Assembly (NCBI GenBank): GCA_041558415.1 | Contig: JBFFEY010000010.1 | Location: 1-64,000, forward strand | Origin: SG8-39 sp041558415 | GTDB taxonomy: Bacteria; Pseudomonadota; Gammaproteobacteria; Burkholderiales; SG8-39 | Reading direction: 5' to 3' | DNA: 64,000 nt | Part shown: piece by piece, positions 7,627 through 16,250 of the stretch | Position numbering within the stretch: position 1 is the stretch's first letter | Layout: each line of letters opens with the position of its first letter | Notes under the pieces: generated by a model | Databases searched by the model: none | What the model was told of the DNA's origin: nothing | What the model saw: the letters and a program-made list of their open reading frames with translations, nothing else | Made by a program: the position numbers and the translations under genes

Positions 7627-8760
7627 ATGACGGAAGAGAAGAAGACAGCGGTTTCTGCGCGGCGCAAGTTCCTGACCGGCGCGGCGGCCGCAACCGGCGC
7701 GGCGGCGCTCGGTGCGCCGATGATCGCGAAGGCCCAGTCGCCGATCGTCATCAAGATGCAGGGCTCTTGGAGCGCCACCGACATCTTCAACGAGATGGCG
7801 GTGGAGTTCGTCAAGCGCGTCAATGACATGTCGGGCGGCCGGCTGCGCGTCGATTACCTGGTCGGCGGCTCGGTGGTCAAGCCGTTCGAGGTGATGGACG
7901 CGGTGAGTAAGGGCGTGCTGGACGCGGGCCACACCGTGCCGGTGTACTGGTACGGCAAGTCGAAGGTGGCCTCCCTGTTCGGCTCCGGCCCGATCAACGG
8001 CTGCGACGCGCACCAGACGCTGGCCTGGATCTATCGCGGCGGTGGACTCGACATGTACAAGGAGCTGCTCGGCAAGCTCAACTTGAATGTGGTCGGCTTT
8101 TTCGCCATGCCGATGCCGACCCAGCCGCTCGGCTGGTTCAAGAAGCCGATCACCGACGCGAGCCAGATCAAGGGCCTGAAGTACCGCACCGTGGGTCTGG
8201 CGGCCGACCTGATGCAGGAGATGGGCGCGAAGGTGACGCAGCTGCCGGGCGGCGAGATCATTCCGGCCCTCGAGCGCGGCGTGATCGACGCCTTCGAGTT
8301 CAACAATCCGACCTCGGACAGCCGCTTCGGCGCGCAGGACGTGATCAAGAACTACGAGTTGGGCTCCTTCCACCAGGCGATGGAATTTTTCGAGATCATC
8401 GTCAACAAGAAGAAGTGGGACGCGATGCCGAAGGACCTGCAGGCGATCTGGCAGCACGCGGTCGAGGCGGCGTCCTCGTCGAACTGGTGGACGGCGATGG
8501 ACAACTACTCCAAGGACCTGCAGGAGCTGATCAACAAGCACAAGGTCAACGTGCTGCGTACCCCGCAGTCGGTGTTCAAGGCGCAGCTTGAAGCTTGGGA
8601 CGTTTTGACCAAGCGGCTCTCGGATGCGGATCCGTTCTTCGCGAAAGTGGTCAAATCGCAGCGTGACTGGGCTAAGCGCGTCGCCTACTACTACTGGATG
8701 AACGACGCGGACTACAAGCTCGGCTACGAGCACGTGTTCAAGGTCAAGATCCCGAGCTGA
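7627..8760 (+). CDS. dctP: TRAP transporter substrate-binding protein (DctP/TakP type)
   Basis: A 377-residue periplasmic solute receptor of a TRAP transporter, presenting an organic acid-type ligand to the DctQM permease. The N-terminus carries a twin-arginine-like motif (ARRKFLTG, residues 11-18), an Ala-rich helix and a probable cleavage after AKA (about residue 36), so Tat export is likely. The ligand-binding arginine of the family is probably R187 in KYRTVG. The overall sequence (GSWSATDIFNEM, GGEIIPALERGVIDAFEF) resembles the TakP-like branch. AGGAGGT ends 6 bases before the ATG, a very strong site. The actual ligand is unknown. Confidence 0.9.
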   Translation: MTEEKKTAVSARRKFLTGAAAATGAAALGAPMIAKAQSPIVIKMQGSWSATDIFNEMAVEFVKRVNDMSGGRLRVDYLVGGSVVKPFEVMDAVSKGVLDAGHTVPVYWYGKSKVASLFGSGPINGCDAHQTLAWIYRGGGLDMYKELLGKLNLNVVGFFAMPMPTQPLGWFKKPITDASQIKGLKYRTVGLAADLMQEMGAKVTQLPGGEIIPALERGVIDAFEFNNPTSDSRFGAQDVIKNYELGSFHQAMEFFEIIVNKKKWDAMPKDLQAIWQHAVEAASSSNWWTAMDNYSKDLQELINKHKVNVLRTPQSVFKAQLEAWDVLTKRLSDADPFFAKVVKSQRDWAKRVAYYYWMNDADYKLGYEHVFKVKIPS

Positions 8761-8794
8761 TCCCGATCACGGACTGAGCACGCAACGCAGGACT

Positions 8795-8825
8795 GGGGCG
8801 GCGCGGTGCGCCGCCCCATTTTTCT
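8795..8825 (+). terminator. Intrinsic terminator between dctP and dctQ
   Basis: A perfect 10-base stem (GGGGCGGCGC at 8795-8804, GCGCCGCCCC at 8808-8817) with a 3-base loop is followed by ATTTTTCTT. It lies 35 bases after the dctP stop and before dctQ, so partial read-through would give more receptor than permease. Confidence 0.85.
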
Positions 8826-8855
8826 TCACGCATCTCGTATTGCGCGGGGTCTGAG

Positions 8856-9452
8856 ATGATCGATCGCTTCATCTATGGCGTCGACCAGCTGTCGAGGATG
8901 GTGGGCCACACCTTCGCCTGGTGCATCATCATCCTGACGCTGGGCACCTCCTTCGAGGTTTTCATGCGCTACGTGTTGAACGACCCGACGAGTTGGGCGT
9001 TCGACTTCAGCTATCTCATGTATGGCGGCCTGTTTTTCATGGCCGGGGCGTACACGCTTTCGCGCAATGGCCACGTGCGCGGCGACTTCATCTACCGGAT
9101 GTGGCCGGCGCGCATGCAGGGCGCTATTGAGCTGGTTCTGTACATCCTGTTCTTCTTTCCCGGCGTGCTCGCACTGATGTACGCCGGCTGGAGCTACGGC
9201 TACGAGGCGTTCCGCATCCGCGAGGTGAGCGTCAACAGTCCCGCCGGTGTTCCGGTCTGGCAGCTCAAGCTGCTCATTCCGTTCGGCGCCGCGCTGCTCG
9301 CGATCCAGGGGGTCGCCGAGGTGCTGCGGTGCATTCTTTGCCTGCGCGACAACCGCTGGCCGCAGCGGCTGCACGACGTCGAGGAGCTCGAGGACGTGCT
9401 CGTACAGCAGTATGCCAGCGGCGGTGCGGCGCAACAGGAGTCTGCCAAGTGA
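8856..9452 (+). CDS. dctQ: TRAP transporter small permease (DctQ)
   Basis: A 198-residue DctQ-family membrane protein with four predicted helices, the small subunit that couples the receptor to the large permease. The second helix region contains the typical conserved pattern around DPTSWAFDFSYLMYGGLFFMAGA. The tail after residue 165 is hydrophilic and acidic. It follows dctP by 95 bases with a terminator in between, and its stop overlaps the GTG start of dctM. Confidence 0.9.
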   Translation: MIDRFIYGVDQLSRMVGHTFAWCIIILTLGTSFEVFMRYVLNDPTSWAFDFSYLMYGGLFFMAGAYTLSRNGHVRGDFIYRMWPARMQGAIELVLYILFFFPGVLALMYAGWSYGYEAFRIREVSVNSPAGVPVWQLKLLIPFGAALLAIQGVAEVLRCILCLRDNRWPQRLHDVEELEDVLVQQYASGGAAQQESAK

Positions 9453-10795
9453 GCGATCCGGTCATCGCCCTGATGATGCTGGGGCTGTTTATCTTCGTCA
9501 TCCTGCTGGGGTTCCCGATCGCGTTTACCCTGATGGGCATGGCGGTGGGGTTCGGTTTCTATGCCTACTTCCAGGCCGGCCAGGAATTCTTCGACAACCG
9601 GATCTTTTATCTGTTGACGCAGAACACCTGGAGCATCATGAGCAACGACGTGCTCGTTGCGGTGCCGCTGTTCCTGTTCATGGGCTACGTCGTCGAGCGT
9701 GCCAACATTCTTGACCGGCTGTTCTACAGCCTGCAGGTGGCCTTCCGGCACGTCCCGGGTGCGATGGCGGTCGCAGCGCTCGTAACTTGCGCGCTGTTCG
9801 CGACCGCGACCGGCATTGTCGGTGCGGTGGTGACGTTGATGGGACTGCTCGCGTTTCCCGCAATGCTCAAGGCGGGCTACGACCAGCGGCTGTCGGCTGG
9901 CGTGATCTGCGCGGGAGGAACGCTCGGCATCCTGATCCCGCCCTCGATCATGCTGATCGTGTATTCGGCCACGGCGTCGATTTCAGTGGTCCGGCTGTAC
10001 GCGGCCGCGCTGATACCGGGCATGCTGCTGGCGGGGCTGTACATCGGCTACGTGATCGCGCGCGCGGTGATCAATCCCAAGCTGGCGCCGAAGCTGCCCG
10101 AGAGTGAGAGCAACGTCCCCTGGATCAAGGCCTTCATCTTGCTGGCGCAGGCCTTCGTGCCGCTCGCGGTGCTCATTTTGTCGGTGCTCGGCTCGATCCT
10201 GTTCGGCCTGGCGACGCCGACCGAGGCCGCGGCGGTCGGTGCGCTCGGCAGCCTGGTGCTGGCGGCGGTATACCGTGCGCTGACCTGGCAGCGCCTGCAG
10301 GAAGCGGTTTATCTCACGGCGCGCACCTCGGCCATGGTGTGTTTCCTGTTCGTGGGATCGTGGACCTTTTCGTCGGTGTTCTCGTACCTCGGCGGCGAGG
10401 GGCTGATCAAGGAATTCGTCCTTAGCATGAACCTCAATTCGGTCATGTTCCTGATTATCTCGCAGTGCATCATCTTCCTGCTCGGCTGGCCGCTCGAGTG
10501 GAGCGAGATCATCATCATCTTCGTGCCGATCTTCCTGCCGCTGCTGCCGCATTTCAACGTCGATCCGATGATGTTCGGCATCCTCGTCGCGCTCAACCTG
10601 CAGACGTCCTTCCTCACACCGCCCATGGCCATGTCGGCCTACTATCTGAAAGGCATCGCGCCGCCACACGTGCAGCTATGGACGATCTTCAAGGGCTGCT
10701 TCCCGTTCCTCGGCATGGTGTTCGTCACCATGTTCGTGGTGTACGTGTTCCCGCAGGTCCTGTTCTGGCTGCCGAACCTGATTTACGGACGCTGA
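9449..10795 (+). CDS. dctM: TRAP transporter large permease (DctM)
   Basis: A 448-residue DctM-family protein with about 12 membrane helices, the sodium-coupled transport channel of the TRAP system. The GTG start at 9449 overlaps the dctQ TGA and has AACAGGAG (9433-9440) 8 bases upstream. Characteristic segments include GGTLGILIPPSIMLIVYS and TPTEAAAVGALG. The C-terminal half holds the LNLQTSFLTPPMAMSAYYLKG region seen in large TRAP permeases. Confidence 0.92.
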   Translation: MSDPVIALMMLGLFIFVILLGFPIAFTLMGMAVGFGFYAYFQAGQEFFDNRIFYLLTQNTWSIMSNDVLVAVPLFLFMGYVVERANILDRLFYSLQVAFRHVPGAMAVAALVTCALFATATGIVGAVVTLMGLLAFPAMLKAGYDQRLSAGVICAGGTLGILIPPSIMLIVYSATASISVVRLYAAALIPGMLLAGLYIGYVIARAVINPKLAPKLPESESNVPWIKAFILLAQAFVPLAVLILSVLGSILFGLATPTEAAAVGALGSLVLAAVYRALTWQRLQEAVYLTARTSAMVCFLFVGSWTFSSVFSYLGGEGLIKEFVLSMNLNSVMFLIISQCIIFLLGWPLEWSEIIIIFVPIFLPLLPHFNVDPMMFGILVALNLQTSFLTPPMAMSAYYLKGIAPPHVQLWTIFKGCFPFLGMVFVTMFVVYVFPQVLFWLPNLIYGR

Positions 10796-10803
10796 GCGTC
10801 GGC

Positions 10804-12150
10804 ATGGAGAGTTCGAGGCTCAACTGGCTGTCGGCGGCCGATGCGGCGCGCGCCATCCGCGACGGTGCGGTGAGCGCGGAGGAGCTGGTCGAGGCCTGTC
10901 TGGCGCGCATCCGGGACGCGGATCCGGCGATCGAGGCTTGGACGTTCCTGGACCCAGAGCACGCGCGCGCCCAGGCCCTTGCGCGGGATGCAGATCGCCG
11001 CGAGGGGCGCGCCATCGGTCCGCTGCATGGGGTGCCGGTGGGCATCAAGGACATCTTCGACACCGCCGACATGCCGACCGAGGACGGCACCGTATTGCAT
11101 GCCGGGCGTACGCCGGCGCGGGACGCGGCGGCGGTGGCGATGCTGCGCGCGTCGGGGGCGATCGTGATGGGTAAGACGGTCACCACCGAATGCGCCACCT
11201 ACACGCCGGGCAAGACGCGTAACCCGCACAACCCCGCGCACACGCCCGGGGGCTCGTCATCCGGGTCGGCGGCGGCGGTCGCGGCGGGCATGGTGCCGCT
11301 TGCGCTTGGCAGCCAGACCAACGGCTCGGTGATCCGCCCGGCGGCGTTCTGCGGCGTGTTCGGCTTCAAGCCGACGCACGGCCTGATTCCGCGCTCGGGC
11401 GTGCTCAAGCTCTCGCGCACGCTCGATCACGTCGGCGTCTTCGCGCGTTCGATCGAGGACATTGCGCTGATCTGCGAGTCGCTCGTCGGCTTTGATGCCG
11501 CGGATCTCGACACCCGGCCGCGTGCGCGGCCGGCGTTCCAGAGCGTCGCCGCGGAAGAGCCGCCGCTTCCGCCGCTGCTCGCCTTTGCGCGCACGCCGCT
11601 CTGGGAGAGGGCCGACCCCGAGCTGCGGGAAGCCTTCGGCGAGCTCGTCGAGCACCTTGGCGACCGCGTGGTGGAACTGGATCTGCCTGCGATCACCGGT
11701 GAGGCGCTCGCCTGGCACCGCACCATCATGGAGGCGGAGATGGCGGCGAATCTCGATGCCGAATGGACGCGTGGGCGGGACAAGCTCTCGCCATCGCTGC
11801 GTGCCCAGCTCGAGCGCGGGCGCGCGGTGCTAGCGCTCGATCACCAGCAGGCGTTGGCACGCATCCCGTTCATCAACGCGGGATTCGAGGAGATCTTCGA
11901 GCGCTGCGACGCGATCCTGACCCCCGCGGCGCCGGGAACGGCGCCGAAGGGCCTGGAGGCCACCGGCGATCCCTCGTTCTGCAGCTTGTGGACGCTGGCC
12001 GGCATGCCGGCGATCAGCCTGCCGCTGATGCAGGGCGAAAACGGGCTGCCGATCGGCGTGCAGCTGGTCGGACCGCGCGGCGCGGACGCACGCCTGCTGC
12101 GCACCGCGCGCTGGCTGACCAACGCCGTGGCACAGGATGCGCGGACCTGA
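10804..12150 (+). CDS. Amidase signature family enzyme
   Basis: A 448-residue amidase-signature (GatA/AmiE-like) hydrolase. The Ser-cisSer-Lys triad can be assigned as K82 (in GIKDIFD), S151 (in PGGSSSGS) and S175 (in TNGSVIRPA); the 24-residue spacing of the two serines fits the family. It starts 8 bases after dctM, so it is probably co-transcribed with the TRAP genes and may hydrolyse an imported amide, releasing ammonia and a carboxylate (inference). No GatB or GatC lies nearby, which argues against a role in tRNA amidation. Confidence 0.85.
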   Translation: MESSRLNWLSAADAARAIRDGAVSAEELVEACLARIRDADPAIEAWTFLDPEHARAQALARDADRREGRAIGPLHGVPVGIKDIFDTADMPTEDGTVLHAGRTPARDAAAVAMLRASGAIVMGKTVTTECATYTPGKTRNPHNPAHTPGGSSSGSAAAVAAGMVPLALGSQTNGSVIRPAAFCGVFGFKPTHGLIPRSGVLKLSRTLDHVGVFARSIEDIALICESLVGFDAADLDTRPRARPAFQSVAAEEPPLPPLLAFARTPLWERADPELREAFGELVEHLGDRVVELDLPAITGEALAWHRTIMEAEMAANLDAEWTRGRDKLSPSLRAQLERGRAVLALDHQQALARIPFINAGFEEIFERCDAILTPAAPGTAPKGLEATGDPSFCSLWTLAGMPAISLPLMQGENGLPIGVQLVGPRGADARLLRTARWLTNAVAQDART

Positions 12151-12183
12151 GCGGCGCGGGAACGAACAGGAGAGGCTGAAGCG

Positions 12184-12342
12184 ATGAAACTGATCGGCGG
12201 AATCTGCGGGGCGCTCTTGCTGGCTCTGTTCATGGGCGCGGTGACGGTCAAGCTGAACGAGCCCGCGCTGTGGATGGTCGCGGGTATCGGCTACTGCCTG
12301 ATGCTGGCCGATATCGTGCAGTCGGTGCGCGCCAAGGACTGA
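12184..12342 (+). CDS. Small two-helix membrane protein
   Basis: An open frame of 52 codons begins MKLIGGICGALLLALFMG and ends SVRAKD. It is almost entirely hydrophobic, with two helices (about residues 3-21 and 29-45). CAGGAGAGG ends 8 bases before the ATG and the gene lies 33 bases after the amidase stop on the same strand, both supporting expression as the last gene of the TRAP/amidase unit. I recognise no family and assign no function. Confidence 0.55.
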   Translation: MKLIGGICGALLLALFMGAVTVKLNEPALWMVAGIGYCLMLADIVQSVRAKD

Positions 12343-12359
12343 GTCGCGCAGGCTGCGCC

Positions 12360-12860
12360 TCAGGCGACGCGAAGCGGCGTTTTCAACATCGAGAGCTCGG
12401 CGCGCAGGCGCGCGAGTTCCGAGCAGTCGGTGAAGGTGATCGCCCAGTGCGTCAGACGCCCGCCGCTGTCGTGCACCGGACCCAGCACAATTTCGACGGA
12501 TAGGCGCCGGCCCGCCTTGTGCCTCGCGCGAATCTCCTGCGGCGTGTGAACGGCATCGAGCAGCTGCTCCTGTGGAGCGGTCTCGCGGTCGAGAATCAGA
12601 GAAAGCAAGGCCTGGCCGCCGACTTCGCATTCGCGGTAGCCGAACAGGCGCTCGAAGGCCGGGTTCAGGTAGGCAATCGGCCAGCGCGTGTCCTGCGCAT
12701 CGACCACGGCGACCGCCGCGCCACAGGCGGCGAGCGCGGCGCGCGACAGCGCGCTGTCGGCGAGCAGGCGGAAAAGCGCGGGGGCGGAGTCCTGGCGCCG
12801 GACGGGGCCGCCATGGCAGGCCGCGCGGGCGACGGGCGCGTTTCTTAAAGAAACTGTCAT
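12360..12860 (-). CDS. PAS-domain protein
   Basis: A 166-residue protein made essentially of one PAS domain (about residues 45-145), with the usual features AYLNPAFERLFGYRECEVGG and a C-terminal strand HWAITFTDCSELARLR. It lacks the cysteine motif of LOV photoreceptors and has no kinase, cyclase or DNA-binding domain, so it would act as a small sensor or partner protein. The frame is open upstream to 13052, but that extension is low-complexity, so I prefer ATG 12860. The first codons include a 15-base perfect palindrome (12840-12854). Confidence 0.75.
   Translation of the reverse strand: MTVSLRNAPVARAACHGGPVRRQDSAPALFRLLADSALSRAALAACGAAVAVVDAQDTRWPIAYLNPAFERLFGYRECEVGGQALLSLILDRETAPQEQLLDAVHTPQEIRARHKAGRRLSVEIVLGPVHDSGGRLTHWAITFTDCSELARLRAELSMLKTPLRVA
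12840..12854. repeat. 15-base perfect palindrome at the start of the PAS gene
   Basis: GTTTCTTAAAGAAAC is a perfect 7-1-7 inverted repeat covering codons 3-7 of the PAS-domain gene. It is A/T-rich in an otherwise G/C-rich stretch. It could be a repressor operator or an mRNA hairpin that affects initiation; neither is shown. Confidence 0.5.
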
Positions 12861-13054
12861 GGCCCGATTCGGCCACGTGCCCCCGGGGGCGTGCAAGCGG
12901 CGTAGGTCGCAAAGCGCCGGATTTTTCGAGGGAATGTGAAAAAGTCCGCGGGCGTCACGGCGCGCCGCGTAATGCGGTTGCCCAGGGCGTTCGGGGACGG
13001 GCGATCGAGCGGCGCCGCTGGGCGACGCTCGCTTGGCCACAGGCAGGCACAATC

Positions 13055-13387
13055 GGGAGCCGGCCGATAAGCCGGGTTCTGTTGGCCACAGCCCCTTGAC
13101 GAGGTGTGGTCACGACAGCCATTCCTCTCGACCCCGGGTCTCCCCGAGGCTCTAGCCACCTACCCGCAAGCTCGGCCGAGCCGACCTCAGGCGCTTGCCT
13201 ATTTGGTGTTGCTCCGGATGGAGGTTGCCCGTTTCACCCGCAGGACTCGCGCCCTGCGACTCGTCTCTGTGGCCCTGTTCGTCACGTCGCCGTGCCAGGG
13301 GGTTACCCTGCATCCCGCTCTGCGGAGCCCGGACTTTCCTCTGCCAACGCCCTTGCAGGGCTGGCAGCGACTGCCTGGCCGACTCCC
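13055..13387 (-). ncRNA. rnpB: RNase P RNA (bacterial type A)
   Basis: This is the catalytic RNA of ribonuclease P, which matures tRNA 5' ends. On the minus strand the diagnostic 5' block GAGGAAAGTCCGGGCTC and the 3' block ACAGAACCCGGCTTATCGG are both present. The ends are set by the P1 helix: GGGAGTCGGCC (from 13387) pairs with GGCCGGCTCCC (ending 13055) with one G-U pair, giving about 333 nucleotides. The 5' end lies only 9 bases after the DUF3025 stop. No T-rich terminator is seen after the 3' end. Confidence 0.95.
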
Positions 13388-13393
13388 AGCCAC

Positions 13394-13399
13394 ATTTTA
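13394..13399 (-). promoter_or_regulatory. -10 element of rnpB
   Basis: TAAAAT on the minus strand ends 6 bases before the inferred rnpB 5' end at 13387. The -35 region is weak and would lie inside the 3' end of the DUF3025 gene. Confidence 0.5.
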
Positions 13400-14230
13400 C
13401 CGGTCCTGGCGCGCAGTGCGCGAGGGCTGCGGCCGGAAAAAGCGCGTATCGGCGTAGAAGTCTGCATGCGCGCCGCGTTCGCTCCACCCCGGATGGCCGA
13501 ACACCGGCAGCGGCGCCAGGTCACGCGGCGCGCTGCTGCGTGCGTAAGCATCGAACCATGCCGCCGCCGCGGCGTCGAGCACTCGGGTGAGGGCATCCGC
13601 GGGCGCGCGCAGCAGAGCGGCTTCTACCGGGATGAGCAGCGCCTTGCAGGTGATCCCGGGCCAGGGCGCGAGCGCCTTCTCCAGCACGGCGTGGCCGAAC
13701 ACGAGGATGCGCAAGCGCTCGAGCACGCGTGCGCGTGCGCGCCAGAACAGGTCCTGCCAACGGAAGGCGCGAATCAGCTCGAGCAGCGCGGGGTCGCTGC
13801 AGGCGACAAGCGCGCCGCCCTCGTCGAAAATGGTCAGCAGATCGCGCGTCGGGCCACGCACATCCCCGCGCAGCGGTATCTCGCTCGCGTGTATCGCGTT
13901 CAGGCTCGCCTTGGTGCACGGGAACCTGTACCAGGCCAGCGCATTGAACAGATCGTGCCAGTTGCGCAGCCGGGTCGCGACTTCGCCGCGCGCGTACACC
14001 TGCAGCTCGTAGCTCTGGCCACGAGGCGGGGGCGGCACGAAGCGGATGCGCTGCCCGCTGCGGGCCCGCGGCACGCAGCCGAGGTCGGCGGCGAGCGCAT
14101 CGAGCCGCGCGTGGTCGGGCCATTCGGCCTCATGCGCAAGCGCCGCGAGTGCGGGCCGCACGGGGTCGTAAATCGGATGCGCGAATCGGGCGCGGCCTTC
14201 CGCCCAACCGAGGCTCAGGTCAGTTTCCAC
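13397..14230 (-). CDS. DUF3025 family protein
   Basis: A 277-residue protein of uncharacterised family DUF3025. Recognisable segments are [40 protein letters not shown] and [16 protein letters not shown] know of no established function. The likely start is GTG 14230, which overlaps the 3' end of pyrC by 16 bases. The open frame reaches 14464, but that part only mirrors pyrC. Adjacency to pyrC and rnpB on the same strand suggests a shared transcript. Confidence 0.75.
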   Translation of the reverse strand: METDLSLGWAEGRARFAHPIYDPVRPALAALAHEAEWPDHARLDALAADLGCVPRARSGQRIRFVPPPPRGQSYELQVYARGEVATRLRNWHDLFNALAWYRFPCTKASLNAIHASEIPLRGDVRGPTRDLLTIFDEGGALVACSDPALLELIRAFRWQDLFWRARARVLERLRILVFGHAVLEKALAPWPGITCKALLIPVEAALLRAPADALTRVLDAAAAAWFDAYARSSAPRDLAPLPVFGHPGWSERGAHADFYADTRFFRPQPSRTARQDR

Positions 14231-15246
14231 GGCAGGCGCTCGCCGGCGCGCAGCGGCACCAGCTCGCCTGCGCCGAAGGCCAGCCGCTCGGGGACGTCCC
14301 AGGGCTCGCGTACCAGCGTCACGGTCTCTTCGTTGACGGGCAGGCCGTAGAAGCGCGGGCCGTGCAGGCTGGCGAAGCCCTCGAGCTTGTCCAGTGCGCC
14401 GGCTTCCTCGAATGCGATCGCGTACAGCTCGAGCGCCGCATGCGCGGTGTAGATGCCCGCGCAACCGCAGCCCGTCTCCTTGGCATCGCGCGCGTGCGGC
14501 GCGCTGTCCGTGCCGAGAAAGAACTTGGGGTTGCCCGAGATGGCCGCCTCGACGAGTACCTCGCGGTGCTCCTCGCGCTTGAGCACCGGTAGGCAGTAGT
14601 GGTGCGGCCGGATCCCGCCGAGAAACAGCGCATTGCGGTTCATGAGGAGATGGTGCGCGGTGATCGTCGCTGCAATCTTGTCGCCGGTCACTTCGACGTA
14701 CTGCACGGCATCGCGCGTCGTGATGTGCTCGAGCACGATCTTGAGGTTGGGAAAGCGCTCGACCAGCGGCCCGAGTACGTCGTCGATGAAGGCCCGCTCG
14801 CGATCGAACACGTCGATCTCCGGGTCCGTGACCTCGCCGTGCACGAGCAGCGGCATGCCGAGCTCCTGCATGCGCTCGAGCGTGTGGAAACAGCGCGAGA
14901 TGCGGGTCACGCCCTCGTCGGAGTGCGTCGTGGCGCCCGCCGGGTACAGCTTTACCGCGGCGATGCGGCCGGAGAGCTTGGCGCGTGCGATCTCCTCCGG
15001 CGGCGTGTCATCCGTGAGGTAGAGGGTCATCAGCGGCTCGAAGCGCATCCCCTCCGGCAGCGCGGCGAGTATGCGCTCACGATAATCGAGCGCCTGATGC
15101 GTCGTGCGCACCGCCGGTTTCAGGTTCGGCATGACGATCGCGCGTGCGAACTGGCGCGCACTGTCGGGCAAGACCGCAGCCATCGCCTCGCCGTCGCGCA
15201 GGTGCAGGTGCCAGTCGTCGGGCCGCCGGATCGTCAGCGCATCCAT
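14215..15246 (-). CDS. pyrC: Dihydroorotase
   Basis: A 343-residue class II dihydroorotase that closes N-carbamoyl-aspartate to dihydroorotate in pyrimidine synthesis. Zinc ligands H13 and H15 (WHLHLRDG), the carboxylated lysine K99 ([15 protein letters not shown]) and H136 (LLVHGE) are in the expected places. The ATG at 15246 gives the N-terminus expected for PyrC ([13 protein letters not shown] near residue 7); an upstream ATG would add ten unconserved residues. It follows rsmI by 51 bases on the same strand. Confidence 0.95.
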   Translation of the reverse strand: MDALTIRRPDDWHLHLRDGEAMAAVLPDSARQFARAIVMPNLKPAVRTTHQALDYRERILAALPEGMRFEPLMTLYLTDDTPPEEIARAKLSGRIAAVKLYPAGATTHSDEGVTRISRCFHTLERMQELGMPLLVHGEVTDPEIDVFDRERAFIDDVLGPLVERFPNLKIVLEHITTRDAVQYVEVTGDKIAATITAHHLLMNRNALFLGGIRPHHYCLPVLKREEHREVLVEAAISGNPKFFLGTDSAPHARDAKETGCGCAGIYTAHAALELYAIAFEEAGALDKLEGFASLHGPRFYGLPVNEETVTLVREPWDVPERLAFGAGELVPLRAGERLPWKLT

Positions 15247-15297
15247 TGCGCTGGATTCTAGCCGCAGTTGCCGCACGTCGCCGAGTGTGCCCGGCGT

Positions 15298-16188
15298 CTA
15301 TGCCTCTTCGTCGTCGCTTAACGCTGCGTCCCGACGGCGATCGCCGCGTGCAATCGCATGGGCGTAGAGCGCATTGCGCGGCCCACCGGTGATGCGCGCT
15401 GCAAGGCGGGCAGCTTCACGCGCGGGCAGCGTCGGCAGGGCGTCGAGCAGGACGTCGAGCACCCGCAGGCCGTCATCGCGCGCGTCGTCGCCGTGCGGAC
15501 GCGGACCGAGCACCAGCACGAACTCGCCGCGCTCGCGATTGGCGTCGGCGTCCAGCCAGGCGCCTGCCTCGGCGAGCGGCAGGCGGACCAGTTCCTCGAA
15601 TTTCTTCGTCAGCTCGCGCGCGATCACCACCTCGCGCTCGCCGCCGAAGCGCGCTTCGAGCGCGGCGAGGGTCGCGCGAATGCGATGCGGCGCCTCGAAG
15701 AACACGACGGGCCATGCCAGGTCGAAGTCCTCCAGCGCTTTGCGGCGCGCGGCCGCCGTCGAGGGCAGGAATCCGGCGAACAGCCATGGCCCGGCGACGA
15801 AGCCTGAGGCGGACAGCGCAGCGGTGGCCGCGCTCGGGCCGGGAACCGGGACCACCCGGACCCCCGCCGCGTGCGCCGCGGCCACCAGCAGCGCGCCCGG
15901 ATCGGAGAGGCCCGGCGTGCCGGCATCCGTGACGATGGCGGCGTCCTTGCCCGCCCGCAGGGTTTCGAGCAGTGCCGCGCTCGCGGCACGTTCGTTGTGC
16001 CGGTGCAGGGTCGCCGTGCGCGTACCGATGCCGTGCCGCGCCAGCAGCGTGCGTGAGGTTCTGGTGTCCTCGCAGGCAATGACGTCGACCTGGGCGAGGG
16101 TCTGCAAGGCCCGCGCGCTGAGATCGGCCAGATTGCCGATTGGCGTCGCGACGACGAACAGGGTTCCAGGAACGGAGGGCACGGTCAA
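15298..16188 (-). CDS. rsmI: 16S rRNA 2'-O-ribose C1402 methyltransferase RsmI
   Basis: A 296-residue SAM-dependent tetrapyrrole-methylase-fold enzyme that methylates the ribose of C1402 in 16S rRNA. Family motifs are LFVVATPIGNLADLS at the N-terminus, ACEDTRTSRTLL, VTDAGTPGLSDPG and VPGPSA. The start is TTG 16188 or GTG 16182; both precede the conserved region closely. It is divergent from yraN, as in many proteobacteria. Confidence 0.93.
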   Translation of the reverse strand: MTVPSVPGTLFVVATPIGNLADLSARALQTLAQVDVIACEDTRTSRTLLARHGIGTRTATLHRHNERAASAALLETLRAGKDAAIVTDAGTPGLSDPGALLVAAAHAAGVRVVPVPGPSAATAALSASGFVAGPWLFAGFLPSTAAARRKALEDFDLAWPVVFFEAPHRIRATLAALEARFGGEREVVIARELTKKFEELVRLPLAEAGAWLDADANRERGEFVLVLGPRPHGDDARDDGLRVLDVLLDALPTLPAREAARLAARITGGPRNALYAHAIARGDRRRDAALSDDEEA

Positions 16189-16250
16189 CGGAATCGCTGC
16201 GGCTTCGTTAGAACCCGCATGCGCGGGGGTCAGCCGACAGCTAGGGTGCC

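Noticed and set aside
8795..8817. GC-rich inverted repeat considered as a mobile-element or REP-type repeat
   Set aside because: It has a perfect stem with a 3-base loop and a T tract right after the dctP stop, so a terminator explains it fully, and no second copy was noticed.
10804..12150. Amidase considered as GatA of the tRNA amidotransferase
   Set aside because: No gatB or gatC is adjacent and the gene follows TRAP transporter genes.
12360..12860. PAS protein considered as a LOV blue-light sensor
   Set aside because: The FMN-binding cysteine motif (GxNCRFLQ-type) is absent.
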